Positions 9,020 to 20,094 of a DNA stretch of 64,000 nucleotides are shown here, piece by piece. The notes under the pieces were generated by a model. The model saw nothing but the letters and a program-made list of their open reading frames with translations, searched no databases and was not told where the DNA came from. Within the stretch, counting starts at the first letter, position 1, and each line of letters opens with the position of its first letter. A program made the position numbers and the translations under genes. The DNA comes from Fusarium oxysporum f. sp. lycopersici 4287 (Eukaryota > Ascomycota > Sordariomycetes > Hypocreales > Nectriaceae), in contig NC_030991.1 in the NCBI RefSeq assembly GCF_000149955.1, positions 1,646,747-1,710,746 on the forward strand. Direction: 5' to 3'.

Positions 9020-11987
9020 CAGGCTGGCGGTCCATTCCATTTCCATCCACGCAGCCTCTTGTAGAATGGATGGACGTCCATGTAGGCCCACCTTGGATGG
9101 AATGGATGGAAATGGACGCTAAGAGTGGGCCCGTGGAATGGATGGACGTGGAAATGGAAATGCGTGGACGCTATAAAGGGACAGTACACGTGATCCTCCC
9201 ACCCGTTGCACCCCGGGCCTCCGCAAAGCTCATTTCAGCTAACAGATCAGTCCCTGGCACCTTTACATCCTCAAGGAGCTTCTCCGTGCTCTTAATATAG
9301 CCTCCGCAATGCCATGATCTCACCGTCTGTGTCATCCCGATCGTACTAGCATCCAGCCTGGCACGATCGTCTCGAACCATTCGACCGCATGTTGAGAAGA
9401 GCCTCTCAACATCAGCAGACATAGGAAGGACAGAGAGCACATCGAGAGCCATTTGTGACAGACGTGGATACTCTTCCCGTCTCTCATACCAATAGCTAAT
9501 AGGATCTAGGATATTCTGGTCGGACTTGTGGACGTCACGGAACCAATCGCTGTATTCGTCGCCAACAGCATGTGTAGAACTGCTCGCCGCGTCCTCGGCT
9601 TGCAACAAGGTAGTCATCGATGAAGGTGGCTGTAATAGAGTCGGGGCCTGACGAGAATCTTCACGATACTCGTCAAAGGGATTCCGATATATGCGCCGCT
9701 TCTTCGTGACCGGCTCGCCGCGTTCTCGATCTCGAGAGATAATTCGCGGCTCGTAGTGAGACCGGTATAGTTCTTCTACAAGGGACTTTGCAGTTTGGAT
9801 CCAGTCTAGGCGGTCTGCCCACACGTCCTCGAAATATCCCCAACGATACGCTGGGTGAAGTGCAATGGCGGCATAATAAACCGGCGTCTCGTCAAGCCGC
9901 GAGTAGTACTTGTCAAGCTTTTTCCAACAGAGGTTAATGTTAACCTTGAAGTGCTCGGGATCGGGATATCGATGGGCAGCAGCCTTATATACCTCCATTT
10001 TGCCAAGGAGATATTCATAGCCAAGCAGGGTATCCCACGGACACCCATATGCCCCAATGTATCCTTCCTTCCGCTTGCGCTGCTGACCGTCGCCTTCGAG
10101 AGTAATCAAGACGTGCTCGAAGTGTTGAAGGACCTCGTTAAATAAGGAAATAATAGCCCAGTCCTTCTCTTCGAGTTTGTTCTCGTCCCTGAGGCAGAGC
10201 GGCACCTCGCTGCTTGACTTCTTTCCCCTCAATACTAACCCCTCCCACTCGCTCTTCTGCTCATACCAAAGGTCCTCGAGGAAGTCCTTCAGGAGAAGGG
10301 CACGCCGAATCATATAAAGAGTGGAAAGCCAACGGGTAACCACATCAATGATAACATCTAGAGGTTTCTTCGCTCGAACCACCGGATCGTCAGACTCGCT
10401 GTACGCCGTAAGCTGAAGAGACCGGAGGAGATTGGTAAGCGAGTCTGAGCGGTGGATCCAGAAGATGAGGTTATGAAGTTTCCCAACTGGTCCTTTCCGT
10501 CTCCATAGCTCGTGGGCCTTCGCGTCAAGGGTCTCGTTCCCTTGGATATCATCCTCGAAGGCCTCGGAATTATGGCCAAAAAGAAGTGCTTTAACGGCGA
10601 GATTGAGGATATGGCCAAAGCAGCGCAATCGCCGAGTTTTACCCTCGAAACCGAGCGCCTTCCCAATTTCTTCCATCGCCGTGTCGTTATTGCTGGCGTT
10701 ATCGAGTGTGAAATATCCTACCTTGTGGGTTATGCCGTAGCTTCGAAGGACCTCGACCACGTGGGTGGCGATATTGTCACCAGAATGGCGGTCGACAAGT
10801 TCAGGAAGGCCAAGCACAAGCTTTCCTGGCTGGCCAAGGGTGTTGAGAAAGTAGCAACAGATTCCATACAAAGCGTGGCGATTATTGGACCTCCAACCAT
10901 CGAACGCAATATGAAGTAACCCTGGAGCTGTCGCTAATACTCGCTTGATCTCAGCCTTGTTTTCCTCGTACACCTGAAGAATACGCCTGCGGACGGTATT
11001 GTGGGTAATATGCGCTTCGGTTGTCTTCACGAGTGGATTGAGATATTCGAAAGCGGCGCGGAGGTATGGATCTTCACTTTGTCGGAAAGAAGAGTTGCTG
11101 TTGATGATCCACGAGACTACCAAACGCTGGAAGTCTAGCCGATCAAAACGGCCAATGATCTGGTTTGCAATCTGCTGCTCTCGCGCGTCACGGGTATTCA
11201 ATTTCATCATCTCGGCGATATTCCTCGATGGTGTCTTCTCCTTTGCTTTGCTAGGCGGCTTCCGTCTTCCGGAAGGGTCACAGACCTTGTGGTCATTCCA
11301 AAGATGGATCTCCGCGTTCTGCGTACCGCTCGAGGCCGCCGAATGAGGGTTTGGCCTGCGACTGTCAACACAGACCTTGCAAACCCATCGCCGCTTTGTA
11401 TCGTCATCGCTCTTCTCGATATCGTAGCCGAATTGCCATATCCATGACGATGTAGACGCACAGCGTTGGGATTGCGTGTAGCCAGGGAAGTCTTTCCAAG
11501 GGAAGAGGTCCCACGAGTTCTTCTTATCCTCTTGGTCTGGCGGCTCGAGCACCATAGAGCTGATAATTGGGCTCCCAGCCATTCTACGCGGTACAAAATG
11601 CAGTTGCAAGAATGCAGTTGCATAGAGACGCTTGAACGCGGCACCGTGACGCGAAATGTCCACGACCCCATGGCTGTTATGTTCTGTTTAAAGATACCTT
11701 AATTTGTATGTGAAAATGCCTGGTATATAGGTACTTGAGATCTCTACCGACCATGACCAAGTTGGTCTACCCTGAATTACAGGGTATTTTGGGGACTAGG
11801 CTAGGGAACCCCCTACCAGTCCATACCCCTGCTTCCATTTCCACCTATCCATTCCACGGAACCCTGTCGTGGATGGATGGATTATGTAACGGCCAGCTCC
11901 ATGGAATGGATGGAAATGGATGCACGGACCATCCATTTCCACGCCGTGGATACGTGGACGGTGGACGTGGAATGGATCGCCAGCCTG
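9020..11987 (-). mobile_element. hAT-A transposon, structurally complete, with mismatched flanks
   Basis: The TIRs are CAGGCTGGCGGTCC at 9020 and, on the other strand, CAGGCTGGCGATCC ending at 11987. Both subterminal regions (9030-9180 and 11830-11985) are packed with the word TGGATGGAAATGGA and variants on both strands. Length is 2,968 bp, normal for hAT. The 8-bp flanks differ (ATTATGCG and AATGCCTT), and the DNA on each side comes from two different hAT transposase genes, so this copy is probably a recombinant between two insertions. Confidence 0.85.
9171..11582 (-). CDS. hAT-A transposase, apparently intact (about 803 aa)
   Basis: A single open frame; the first true ATG is at 11582 (MAGSPIISSMVLEPP), since the frame upstream opens only on GTG. 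Domains in order: a BED-like zinc finger (WVCKVC ... HLWNDHKV, about residues 70-110), an RNase H-like catalytic core with LLHIAFDGWRS and GYFTLDNASNNDTAM, an insertion with CFGHILNLAVKALL, the VTRWLSTLYMI motif, and the C-terminal dimerisation domain (DPISYWYERREEYPRL, MALDVLSVLPMSADVERLFS). No stop or frameshift is seen, so this copy may still make transposase. A truncated relative lies at 29280-29887. hAT proteins excise elements by hairpin formation and leave 8-bp duplications. Confidence 0.9.
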   Translation of the reverse strand: MAGSPIISSMVLEPPDQEDKKNSWDLFPWKDFPGYTQSQRCASTSSWIWQFGYDIEKSDDDTKRRWVCKVCVDSRRPNPHSAASSGTQNAEIHLWNDHKVCDPSGRRKPPSKAKEKTPSRNIAEMMKLNTRDAREQQIANQIIGRFDRLDFQRLVVSWIINSNSSFRQSEDPYLRAAFEYLNPLVKTTEAHITHNTVRRRILQVYEENKAEIKRVLATAPGLLHIAFDGWRSNNRHALYGICCYFLNTLGQPGKLVLGLPELVDRHSGDNIATHVVEVLRSYGITHKVGYFTLDNASNNDTAMEEIGKALGFEGKTRRLRCFGHILNLAVKALLFGHNSEAFEDDIQGNETLDAKAHELWRRKGPVGKLHNLIFWIHRSDSLTNLLRSLQLTAYSESDDPVVRAKKPLDVIIDVVTRWLSTLYMIRRALLLKDFLEDLWYEQKSEWEGLVLRGKKSSSEVPLCLRDENKLEEKDWAIISLFNEVLQHFEHVLITLEGDGQQRKRKEGYIGAYGCPWDTLLGYEYLLGKMEVYKAAAHRYPDPEHFKVNINLCWKKLDKYYSRLDETPVYYAAIALHPAYRWGYFEDVWADRLDWIQTAKSLVEELYRSHYEPRIISRDRERGEPVTKKRRIYRNPFDEYREDSRQAPTLLQPPSSMTTLLQAEDAASSSTHAVGDEYSDWFRDVHKSDQNILDPISYWYERREEYPRLSQMALDVLSVLPMSADVERLFSTCGRMVRDDRARLDASTIGMTQTVRSWHCGGYIKSTEKLLEDVKVPGTDLLAEMSFAEARGATGGRITCTVPL

Positions 11988-13164
11988 AATGCCTTGCCAC
12001 CCAGTATAGTCCTCATCAATGCCAGTCTTCTGACTGGCCTTAGCTGTCGATTTGGGTCTTTTACCTTGCAGTACAGGCTCTTCCTCTTGTGATATGGTTT
12101 CTGCTAGTGTGGTGGCAAAGTGGTCGACCATATCCACACTCTCATCACTAATAGTAGCATTGAGGGCTGCTGTGAGAGCCTCCTTAGATGGAGCAAGAAG
12201 GAAGGATTGCAAGGAGAGGTTAATGATATGACCAATGCACCGGATTCGACACCCCTTGGGGTTGAAATCGATCCTCTCTATGCCAGATAGGATCCAACTA
12301 GCTAGGGGACAAGCATACCTGGAGCTCTGCCTTCAATTTCTCTGATAGTGCTTCCAAACACTTATTATTTGAAGTTGCATTGTCCCCTGTGTGGTAGCCT
12401 ACTCTCAATATATCGAAGTTGCGTAGGACTTCCACAATCAAGGCTGCCTGGGCCTCACCACTATGGCTGAATGGACATTCTGGCAGTCCTAAGAGCGCCT
12501 TTCGAAGTGCGTAGTTATAATTAACCCATTGGGCACACACTGCTAGCATGGCATGGCGATGCGGTGATGTCCAGAGGTCAGTTGAGATGTGGATCATCGA
12601 TTGAGAACCCTGAATGAGATCTCTAAGCTGGGAAGCATATAGCCCATAGTTGGCATTTATGATCTTCATAGCCTGATCACGGGACGTAATCAGGCAGTCT
12701 TCAATGGCAGGATTGCATGCCAGGGCAAGACTCTTCATCTCATCCCAAGTAACTGAAGAGAATGGGACCCGACGCCGCGTGAGGAGTTCCACGATTACCT
12801 CAATATACCGTTGAGCATTGAAGACATTCCGAAGAGCACTGTCGGATGGTTGGAATGTTATATATGAGTCTATGGATGGCTGCGTCGATTGCTGTGAGTT
12901 TTGAGATGCCTCATTAGCCTGGATAAGTTGCCGGTGTCGATTTTGAGCATGGTTTATGGCATTACTCGTGTATCCGTTGCTCCAGCGAGTTGAGCAGTGA
13001 AGACAGACGTATTCCCTTCGACCATAAGACTTCCGAACCCTTCCAATTTGAGTCTTGTTCTTCTCAGGATACTCAACACGGAAGAAGCTGTGGAAGTCCC
13101 AGCCCAGCCGCTCGATGGCTGTTAATTGAGCAGATGTTGAATTGATAGGCGATGAGCTAGCCAT
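11988..13164 (-). pseudogene. hAT-C transposase, N-terminal half only
   Basis: It starts at ATG 13164 (MASSSPINSTSAQLTAIERLGW). A BED-type zinc finger follows (YVCLHCSTRWSN, NHAQNRHR), a helical segment, the catalytic region MIHISTDLWTSPHRHAMLAV and VGYHTGDNATSNNKCLEAL. An apparent short intron (donor GTATGC after AELQ, acceptor about 40 bp on) leads into RIDFNPKGCRIRCIGHIINL and then an acidic linker ending ...TGWQGIQ, where the hAT-A terminus is fused at 11988. The C-terminal half with the dimerisation domain is gone. This hAT belongs to a different family from hAT-A and hAT-B (DLWTSPHRHA rather than DGWRSNNRHA). Confidence 0.85.
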
Positions 13165-13876
13165 AGTCGAGATTCTAGGACTAAGTGCTTAAGCATATGG
13201 CACCCTGATGGTGCCTAAAGCGTCTAAGATTTGCAGTGAGATTCGCAGAATCAAAACAATAGAGACAGGGCAGCTCGGTCATAGCATTGATTGAAAAAGT
13301 CATCACTCGCATGTGGAAAATATCAAGTCGAAGAAACCCCTTAATTTCTATCTAATGAGGGACTAGGAGCTGGCTTCTTGTAACTATGTTTCGTCATAAG
13401 CAGCATTGACGGTCTTTAGGCAGCCGTATGCTGCCTTGCGGCTTGCGCTAGTTGTGATGTGGCGTTCGTGCTGTCCGTGAAACTATTCACGACAGTTATC
13501 CTTGGCCGTGACAGAGCTTATCCGAGGAGTAAAGAGAAGATGGACTTATATGTCTGTCTGCTAACGGTGGGCGTCTAAGAGCCATAAATGTGCCACGGGC
13601 CATAGCCATCAGTGAGGTCGCTTACTACTCAGCCGGTGGCGGATAGCTTCACGACGTAACAAGGTCATCGTGACACGTCACGTTTCTGGTGTACCTATAC
13701 GATAAAATCAATATCGGATCAGCTAACGCTACCAACTTGACCAATTAGATGTAGCGCCTTATTGTTGTACAACAGTTGTTTGGGAAGTCCGGTAGTGTTG
13801 TACAGCTTCAACAAAAGCAGTGTTGTACAACTATACAACAGTTGTACTCATATAACAACACTACAATACGCATGTA
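13165..13876. other. Gene-free stretch with a cluster of GTTGTAC palindromes
   Basis: No gene is recognised. At 13762-13862 the words GTTGTACAAC, ACAACAGTTGT and TAGTGTTGTACA recur on both strands, as in the subterminal region of a DNA transposon, right before the decayed HAK gene begins. A weakly similar segment to 13440-13640 (TGAARYTATTCACGRC...) recurs at 25190-25330. Confidence 0.4.
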
Positions 13877-14583
13877 TAGTCGATAAGTCTGGAAATACAG
13901 AGTTACTTCCCCCCTCCTTCGCCCAATTTGTTATCAAATTTGCTGGACGACCGGCAGTTGTTGTACTCTTCAACATGTTGTTTATATTGCGCAGTAGTGC
14001 TGGGTGAAAATATATTTTATGAAACTTGATTGTTCATTTTGAGATGAGATTTCTTCTTGGGTTTATATCTCTAAATGATGTCATCTAGGACTTTCAGACT
14101 GTTAGTCTGAATCCTGAAGGGAAGGGGGATTCCCGGATTGTCCAACACAGCATGCGTCCGCTTTCGGTGCCCATAGTCTCCTTGGCTGATCGCTATATCA
14201 TCACACGCGTAACCGAGATCAATTCATGCCACGCCGTCACGTTACGCCATGGCTACAAGGATAACGTTCTATACCCAGGTCTCGCTCACGACGTTGTTCA
14301 GCAAATTGAGCTAGCAATTGCAAGGGGTCGATGCGATGACGTGACGACTGCGGAGTTGGACATTCTACGATCCTCGCACAACTCGGGTACAGTGTACGTT
14401 TTTGGCAAGGGGACGATGAAGATTGATCGGTCAAACATGCGAGTCTCGTCTCCTCAAACCTATCCCCGAACATGGCTTCTTTGGATTTTTCTTTGGATCT
14501 GAGAAATCTCCCGCACCAAGCTTGCTGATCTTGACATCGACGCCGACATAGTGGTTGAGGTGGGGTTTGTCAAAGAACTCTAG
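13877..14583 (+). pseudogene. HAK/KUP-type K+ transporter, C-terminal remnant split by a solo LTR
   Basis: Before the LTR the frame reads CIVDKSGNTELLPPSFAQFV and then FAGRPAVVVLFN. After it, MRPLSVPIVSLADRYIITRV, a C-terminal segment with VTLRHGYKDNVLYPGL, and finally ADLDIDADIVVEVGFVKEL before a TAG at 14581. This matches, block by block, the C-terminal cytoplasmic domain of the intact HAK at 45576-48035 (DKVGGPSDHIPEVFTHFV, RPQVVIFFHMRSLSQPT, LRHGYMDDVL, LDIDPESLVEVGFIKEI). There is a frame break near 14500. All membrane segments are missing upstream. The LTR lies exactly between the codons for LFN and MRP, with a 5-bp duplication CAACA/CAGCA. It is a dead, diverged paralogue rather than a recent copy. 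Confidence 0.8.
13976..14147 (+). repeat. Solo LTR copy 2, inserted in the HAK pseudogene
   Basis: Starts TGTTGTTTATATTGCGCAG and ends GATTGTCCAACA, same family as the copies at 5058, 25337 and 28744. Flanking 5-mers are CAACA (13971-13975) and CAGCA (14148-14152), one transition apart, consistent with an old target duplication. Confidence 0.85.
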
Positions 14584-15322
14584 GAGTTTACTGATGAGAG
14601 GAAAATTCACTTTCGTCGCCTACTAGATCATGTGCAACAGGTAATTGTGGTAGTGAACCCCCTATCCCCTTTTCTTTGTTGTTTTGTCTGTATGTTCGTG
14701 TCTTTGGTAGTATAGCTGTCAGGTACATCGCTGATGTACATCGGGCAATATGCGCCCGGAGTCAAGGCTCAAACCGGGTCAAGACCGTTAGGTAGAGAAT
14801 CATGGTGGTTTTGAGTGAAAGTGGAATTGTTATTTTGCTATGCCTTACTGACCTGAGGCCTTTCCGAAATTTTTGAGATCATGGAAAGATACAAGTCTGA
14901 GCATGGTTTCATACCTAGCTTCAGGCAACGCATGTGCATATTGTCCCTTGAGATGAGAGTAGCATGTGCAATACCTGACGAATGTAGCTATTGCTGCGTA
15001 GAGTTACCGTTCCGCTGACCGCCGCGTCGGCGATGCTGACGGGGAGAAATAACTTTCTCTACACTCGACCAGGCAAGATGGCAGGCACAGATGTTCATTG
15101 ACGACATCAACCATAAGCATCAGAAGCAACAGCAGGCATTCCGCCCATTCTGTCTTGTCAAAAACTTTAGTCTCCGAAACATTCCGGATTGATGCTCATA
15201 CTGAACAGTGAAAAGATTGGCTACCACTCGCCTTCGAATTCGCTTGTCGATCCCACAAATTCGCTCGTAGCACTGACCTCAGAACCTTCGAGCTCCATAA
15301 CTTCCTCACTCAAATCATTTAC
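14584..15322. other. Gene-free stretch downstream of the HAK pseudogene
   Basis: No conserved protein motif, RNA gene or repeat boundary is recognised in either strand. It separates the HAK remnant from the convergently oriented RING gene. Confidence 0.5.
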
Positions 15323-16285
15323 TTAACAATATTGAAACAGAAACTTGAATTTGTTCGACTGACAAATCTGCTCCCTACATTTCCAAGAGCCTAACCCACT
15401 GCCCCATCCCAATTCTGTCATTAGTTCCTCTCCCCTCCATTTTTCTGTTTTAACAACACCACCCATCACCTCGGAGCAGGGCCCACCTGCTCTAGGATTT
15501 CTGCAACTGTCGGCATCGGAGTTTGATAGCGGCGAAAAGGGCGTGGCTGGATCGCGGTTCCCGGCCCGCCGGATTGAATGGTTGAGACGGTAGTAAAGGC
15601 AGGGAGATCCCCGGAAGCCTATCAACTGCGTTAGGCTGTATCGAGAGATGGACGCGAGTGCTAACTTAACTCTTGATCTGGTGCGTCGCTGTGTCCAGAA
15701 TTCAGTGATGGATAGGACCCGACGAGGCCGGGCGGGCATTTTAGGGGCCATTAAAAGGCCGGTAATAGTACTGACTCGGCTAGAAGAAATTAGATGTTGT
15801 TAAAAAGTCTCAGTTTTGAGGCAGACTCACCACATTGGGCATGTGACGGAGCGCTCCAGGAGCCACGGATCGATACATTCGGGATGGAAGCGGTGGCCAC
15901 AAGGCAGCGAACGGATACCGACATCTTCCAAGAAGTCCTCTGCGCAGATGGAGCATTCCTGACATCTGTCAGATGACGTGATGAGGCTGTTCGTGCCTTT
16001 CTGCGAAGCCCGCTCGTGATTGCCTTGAAGCGACGTCCGATATTTGGTGATGGGCATCAGCTCGAGCGCCTCCGGAGTGAGACACAAAATCGTCCTACGA
16101 GGCGGATGGGTCGTACGTGTGGGGAAGCATCGCCTGAGGGCTATCTTGCTATACAAGAAAGGCGTGAGCATCATAATCACAGCCGCAAGGATGCTTAGGA
16201 TGATTGCCACCAAGGGAGGCTTGTGGGGCGCATAGCGGTGCTCTTCAGCATCTGCCCTCACGAAAATGTCTGGAGGCAAGAACAT
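15323..16285 (-). CDS. Membrane-anchored RING-H2 zinc finger protein (putative E3 ubiquitin ligase)
   Basis: Two exons: 16285-15831 and 15779-15323 (intron 15830-15780, donor GTGAGT, acceptor TCTAG); the joined length is 912 nt, an exact frame of 303 aa. One transmembrane helix (PLVAIILSILAAVIMMLTPF) lies near residue 30. A C3H2C3 RING-H2 follows at about residues 110-152: CSICAEDFLEDVGIRSLPC, GHRFHPECIDPW, CPMC. The last Cys is completed only by splicing, which supports the intron. The C-terminal half (exon 2) is basic and low-complexity with no known domain. The frame opens upstream only on non-ATG codons, so ATG 16285 is chosen. By family it would attach ubiquitin at an internal or plasma membrane; substrates are unknown. 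It lies between the HAK remnant and TRK1. Confidence 0.8.
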
Positions 16286-16826
16286 GCTTAGATAAGGGGA
16301 AAAAGTAGAGAAAAAAGCACGCCCAGCCAAGAGCAATGAAAAGAAATATGCACGAGCTGGTCTTTGGGAGGTATGGGAGTAGAAAAATACGGCGTGTTGC
16401 GGTGATATGAAACGGTTTTGGCTGAGGGGTTTCCGGTGCCAATCTCTTTGATTGGAACAGGATACCGGGTCAATATTATACCGTCTGCGGATCGGAATAT
16501 GTCATGGGCCGGGAAGCGCATCATGCGAACGCCGACATCGCATGTACAATGAGCTTTTTGTCATTCTCCCATAAAGATAACTCTAGTAAGGGGTTCTACA
16601 GGAAATAACTTGTCTAGTCTTGAGTGCTATGTCAGAGCTACACTTGTGAAGAATGTTGATCAAGACAACAAGTGGCGGGTAGGAGAGGACATATCAATGG
16701 GTCTAAATAATGAAGTACAACAGGATCGTGCCCAGCTCATTCTAACCAACGAGGCACATTTCCAGTGATAAAATCCTTCCCCTACACAACGCGAAATCAG
16801 AACCACATCCCCGTTTTGACCGAAAA
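16286..16826. promoter_or_regulatory. Upstream region of the RING gene / 3' flank of TRK1
   Basis: About 540 bp without a recognised gene between the start of the RING gene and the TRK1 stop, both on the minus strand. It should hold the RING promoter; no specific site is claimed. Confidence 0.35.
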
Positions 16827-19366
16827 TCACTCAGTGCTGTCTGCAGGAGTCTCTAGAAGGTGTTCATCTGGTAACATGACGGCGCGATCGAGGGCGTACG
16901 GCAGTCCACGGTGGCGTCCTCTAATCATAGTCAAACAGATAACAACTTTGCCAAAAGTCCCAAACTTGCCACACAGAGAGGTGCTAACTGTCGGATAGCC
17001 AAGACTGAGGCCGACATTGCCACTAGAAGGTTATAAGCATACGGAGCGAGAGGCCTGGAAATTGGAGGTGCTTACTAAGCTGAAGTGACTTCGAAAAGGA
17101 TTGAAAAGATGGTGAAGGCCTGCAAATAGTTAGGAGATCGAGTCGAAAAGAACCTGCCAAGGGCTGCTGATGCCTACCGGATCTTTCACATCAGCAATTC
17201 GAGTAGCTTCGGCGACGCAAATGCAAAACGTCCCTAGAAAGATATACCACAAATCAAAACCAAGCTGATTCTTTATGTGCTGCATCAAATATGATTTGCC
17301 ATTTCGCTCATTGAGAGAGCCTTCTGGCTCCCAAATTCCTAGCGATTTCTCCTCATACGTATTAGAGAGACGGATGCTAAGAGCGATCGGGAAGACAGCA
17401 ATGTACATCATAACTAGTAAACTCAATTGCACTCCCGGATTGACATTTGCTAGGTTAAATGTGGCAGTGCCTGTATGACGAGCCGATGCGGCCTGGAATA
17501 TGGCAGCTGGGATGCGGGAGTCTAGGGGAAGAGATGCTACTTCGGGATTGTCGAGATCGAGGATGATGATAAGCAACACATCTATGAAGTTGAGAGAGAA
17601 AATGATACCAAAGAGGATCCAGGTGGGCTTGCTAGGAAAGAGAAGGGTGTAGCATCTGCGCGGGTAGTTGAGAAGGAAACCCAAGGGCTCTTGTGTTGAG
17701 GAATGCTTGGGCAGGAGCTTGGACATAGTCCAGATGATCAAGCGCAGGAAGACCGGGTAGAGGGTGTTTCCAGCAAAGGCAAGGAAGCTCATAAGAATCA
17801 TGGGCCACTTGGCATCCCGGAAAGAGATCATAGAGTCGGGTGTCAAGGTGAAGCCGAGGTTGTCAACCATGGTCTGCGCGGAATAGAATGCCCTAAAAGC
17901 AATGGTCAACACACATTCAAGACCTGACACAGTGCGTGATTTCCTGCTCACCACCAGTTCTTATCTTGTCCAGTTGACTGCAGGTACTCTCTGTACTTGG
18001 GATTGGCAGTCTGAATCCAGCCCAGAAGACAAATAGCACCGAATAAGTGAACACCGAAGAAGTAGGCTTCCCTGCCAGTTAACAAACTCCCATGTCAGAA
18101 CTGGTGGGGACCAACCTGTCACAATCTTGAGCAAGAGCTTCAGGCTGCGGTACTCAATGCCACCTAACAATTCCCTATCATGTGATGTGAGGTTTTGGAA
18201 CTCAGAGTTTCGCCCAATGGTGGCTTGACGCGACAAAAACGGACGGTCGTTGAGGGCGGGTTGCTGCTGAGAGACAGAGGAGGATGATTGACGCCGGGGA
18301 CGCGTCGTCTCAGATCCCATCATGAGCAGCGATGAGGCAATACCAGCGACGCGATCCATGGATCGCGTGGCTGTCATCTGGAGGCCGTCACCGGTACTAA
18401 TGCGGCGAGGCAGGCGTCGTCGCATGGATGAACTAGGCTCGCCAGAGGCAGCAGTAGGAACAGGAGTAATACGGTCTACTTTCAAACGTTAGTATGTACT
18501 CCAAGTCTCCAGGAAAGGATTGGGGGGCATGCCATCGTCGCTGTTGTCAGAGTCATAGTGCTCGTTTCCCGTTTTGGCAATGATGGGATGTCCTTGTTTT
18601 TTTGGTCAGCATCGACAGCGGGCAAATAACCTCTGGCAAGCAACAAACCTCGGTCCCGATCCTGCGGACCGGGGATGTAGAGCGTCGCACTGTCTCTACG
18701 TTGATCTATGGAAGGGTCAAAAGTGATGGTGGTAGTGCGTGGGACAGGAGTGTCTGTGGTCGCATGCTGCTCCAGGTTGTTGCTAGGAGCCGTCACGGCA
18801 GGTAAATCATTCTGGGCCTTCTCTTCCACAATTTTACCATCTTCGACATTCTCACCGGATGCGTCTCGTCGTCTGGGGCTGAACAACTGAGGAGCTATTG
18901 CCATGTGTTGTCAGCCATCTCCACAGCACCGGATGAACGGAATTCCTACCGCGGCGCTTCAGATGTTTCTTGAACCAATATAGACGGACGATAACGACGC
19001 CGATGTTGATGAAGCCCAGGTTTGTGATGATGGGGATAAAATATATGTAGAGCTGCTGGTAGGTTTTGAGATCTTTCACGTCAACGCTGTATGGTAGAGG
19101 GTCAGTGGAGGGGCGACGACCCAAGAACGCAAAGGTCCACGTACGTATTCAGACCAGACTCAGTCGATGCACTGGCGCCGAAAAAATAGGCATCAGTCAC
19201 ACTGATGTTGCCGTAGGGTGCGAGAATGGGCAGCGCCAGTAAACTCATCGATATGATCCATGCATCTAGCCAAAGATGCCATTAGCCTGTCAATCCACAA
19301 TGTCTGTGTGGGGCAGTGGGTAGCATCACAATGCAGGGTCAAAAAGTTGATAGGCGGACGCCACAT
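16827..19366 (-). CDS. TRK-type high-affinity K+ transporter, copy 1
   Basis: Multi-exon gene on the minus strand. ATG 19366 (MWRPPINFLTLH), intron 19329-19266, then YAWIISMSLLALPILAPYGN, the first pore loop ASTESGLNTVDVKDL across intron 19144-19087, helix YIYFIPIITNLGFINIGVVI, intron 18949-18895, a long Ser/Thr/Arg-rich cytoplasmic loop (about 18890-18140), then YSAQTMVDNLGFTLTPDSM, ARHTGTATFNL and, across the last introns, SILFEVTSAYGNVGLSLG and a tail ending ETPADSTE before TGA at 16827. The four M-P-M pore loops typical of Trk1/Trk2 are all visible and no stop interrupts them. Junctions inside the long loop (about 18480-18660) are uncertain. The protein imports K+ at the plasma membrane. 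Paralogue of 42068-44681, but that gene lacks the intron in the first pore loop. Confidence 0.9.
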
Positions 19367-20046
19367 GTTGCGAGCAGATAAAAAGGCGCAGCGCGTCGGT
19401 TTGTTGATAAAAAAAATAAAAATAAAAAGGAGGGGCAGATAGCCAGCCTGTGCGTAAGTAGGTAGGATGAGGGAAAAGAAAAAGCTTTTGGGGGGGGGGG
19501 AAGATGAGGGCGGCATAGCCCTCCTCATATTATATACCGTCCGCCAATAGAAAAGTGGCGTCACACCCACCAGGCCGCCTCCTTTTCGGACCTTGCCCTG
19601 ATCTGGCCTAGGAAGAGGCATTTATCGGGTTCCTCATTTTGGCTGGCGATGTGTTCACCAATCTGAACAACATCTCCTGCCAGCAGCAGCGCTCGTCATA
19701 TGTCAACTCAATCAATCAATCAATCACCCCAATCAAATCAATCAAATTGTCGAATTCTTCCTTTCAATCAAATCAATTCATGCATTTCGAAAGTTGAAAT
19801 AATTGATATAACTATTACAAATGCATCATGCGATCGTCTAATATCGAGGCAAAAATTCACCTCTTCCTGGACCACTACCCTACACCAGATAGTTATAGAT
19901 GGAGGTCTACTTTCTAATAGCGGTGGGTCAGCCCCAAAACCAAGTATCTACTATCGTGTTCTATCGCGTAGCCTTACTACGCGTATGCAACCTGGAACGC
20001 GTTTCCTAACCATGTCGCGCCACCAAAACGGCCCCTTCTATATATG

Positions 20047-20082
<36 letters not shown>

Positions 20083-20094
20083 TTCATTAGCAAA
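19367..20094. other. TRK1 upstream region and terminal repeats of hAT-I
   Basis: 19367-19690 is the presumed TRK1 promoter; it contains a run of ten Gs (19491-19500) and no site claimed. From about 19700 the words CAATCAATCAATCAA and CAATCAAATCAATC recur, a subterminal pattern like those of other hAT elements here, leading into the hAT-I transposase. A pure T tract of about 33 nt lies at 20049-20081. Confidence 0.45.

Noticed and set aside
7838..9091. N-terminal residues of the hAT-B frame upstream of 9020
   Set aside because: These codons (PSILQEAAWMEMEWTASL) lie in the terminal repeat of hAT-A and are read-through.
11796..11987. C-terminal residues of the hAT-C frame (HRPRIHGVEMDG and on)
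   Set aside because: They translate the subterminal repeats of hAT-A, not hAT-C.
15323..15751. Separate small gene
   Set aside because: A GT-AG intron joins it in frame to the RING gene and supplies the last RING cysteine; it is exon 2.
20044..20094. Protein start with a run of phenylalanines
   Set aside because: It is a translated poly-T tract; the transposase starts at ATG 20095.
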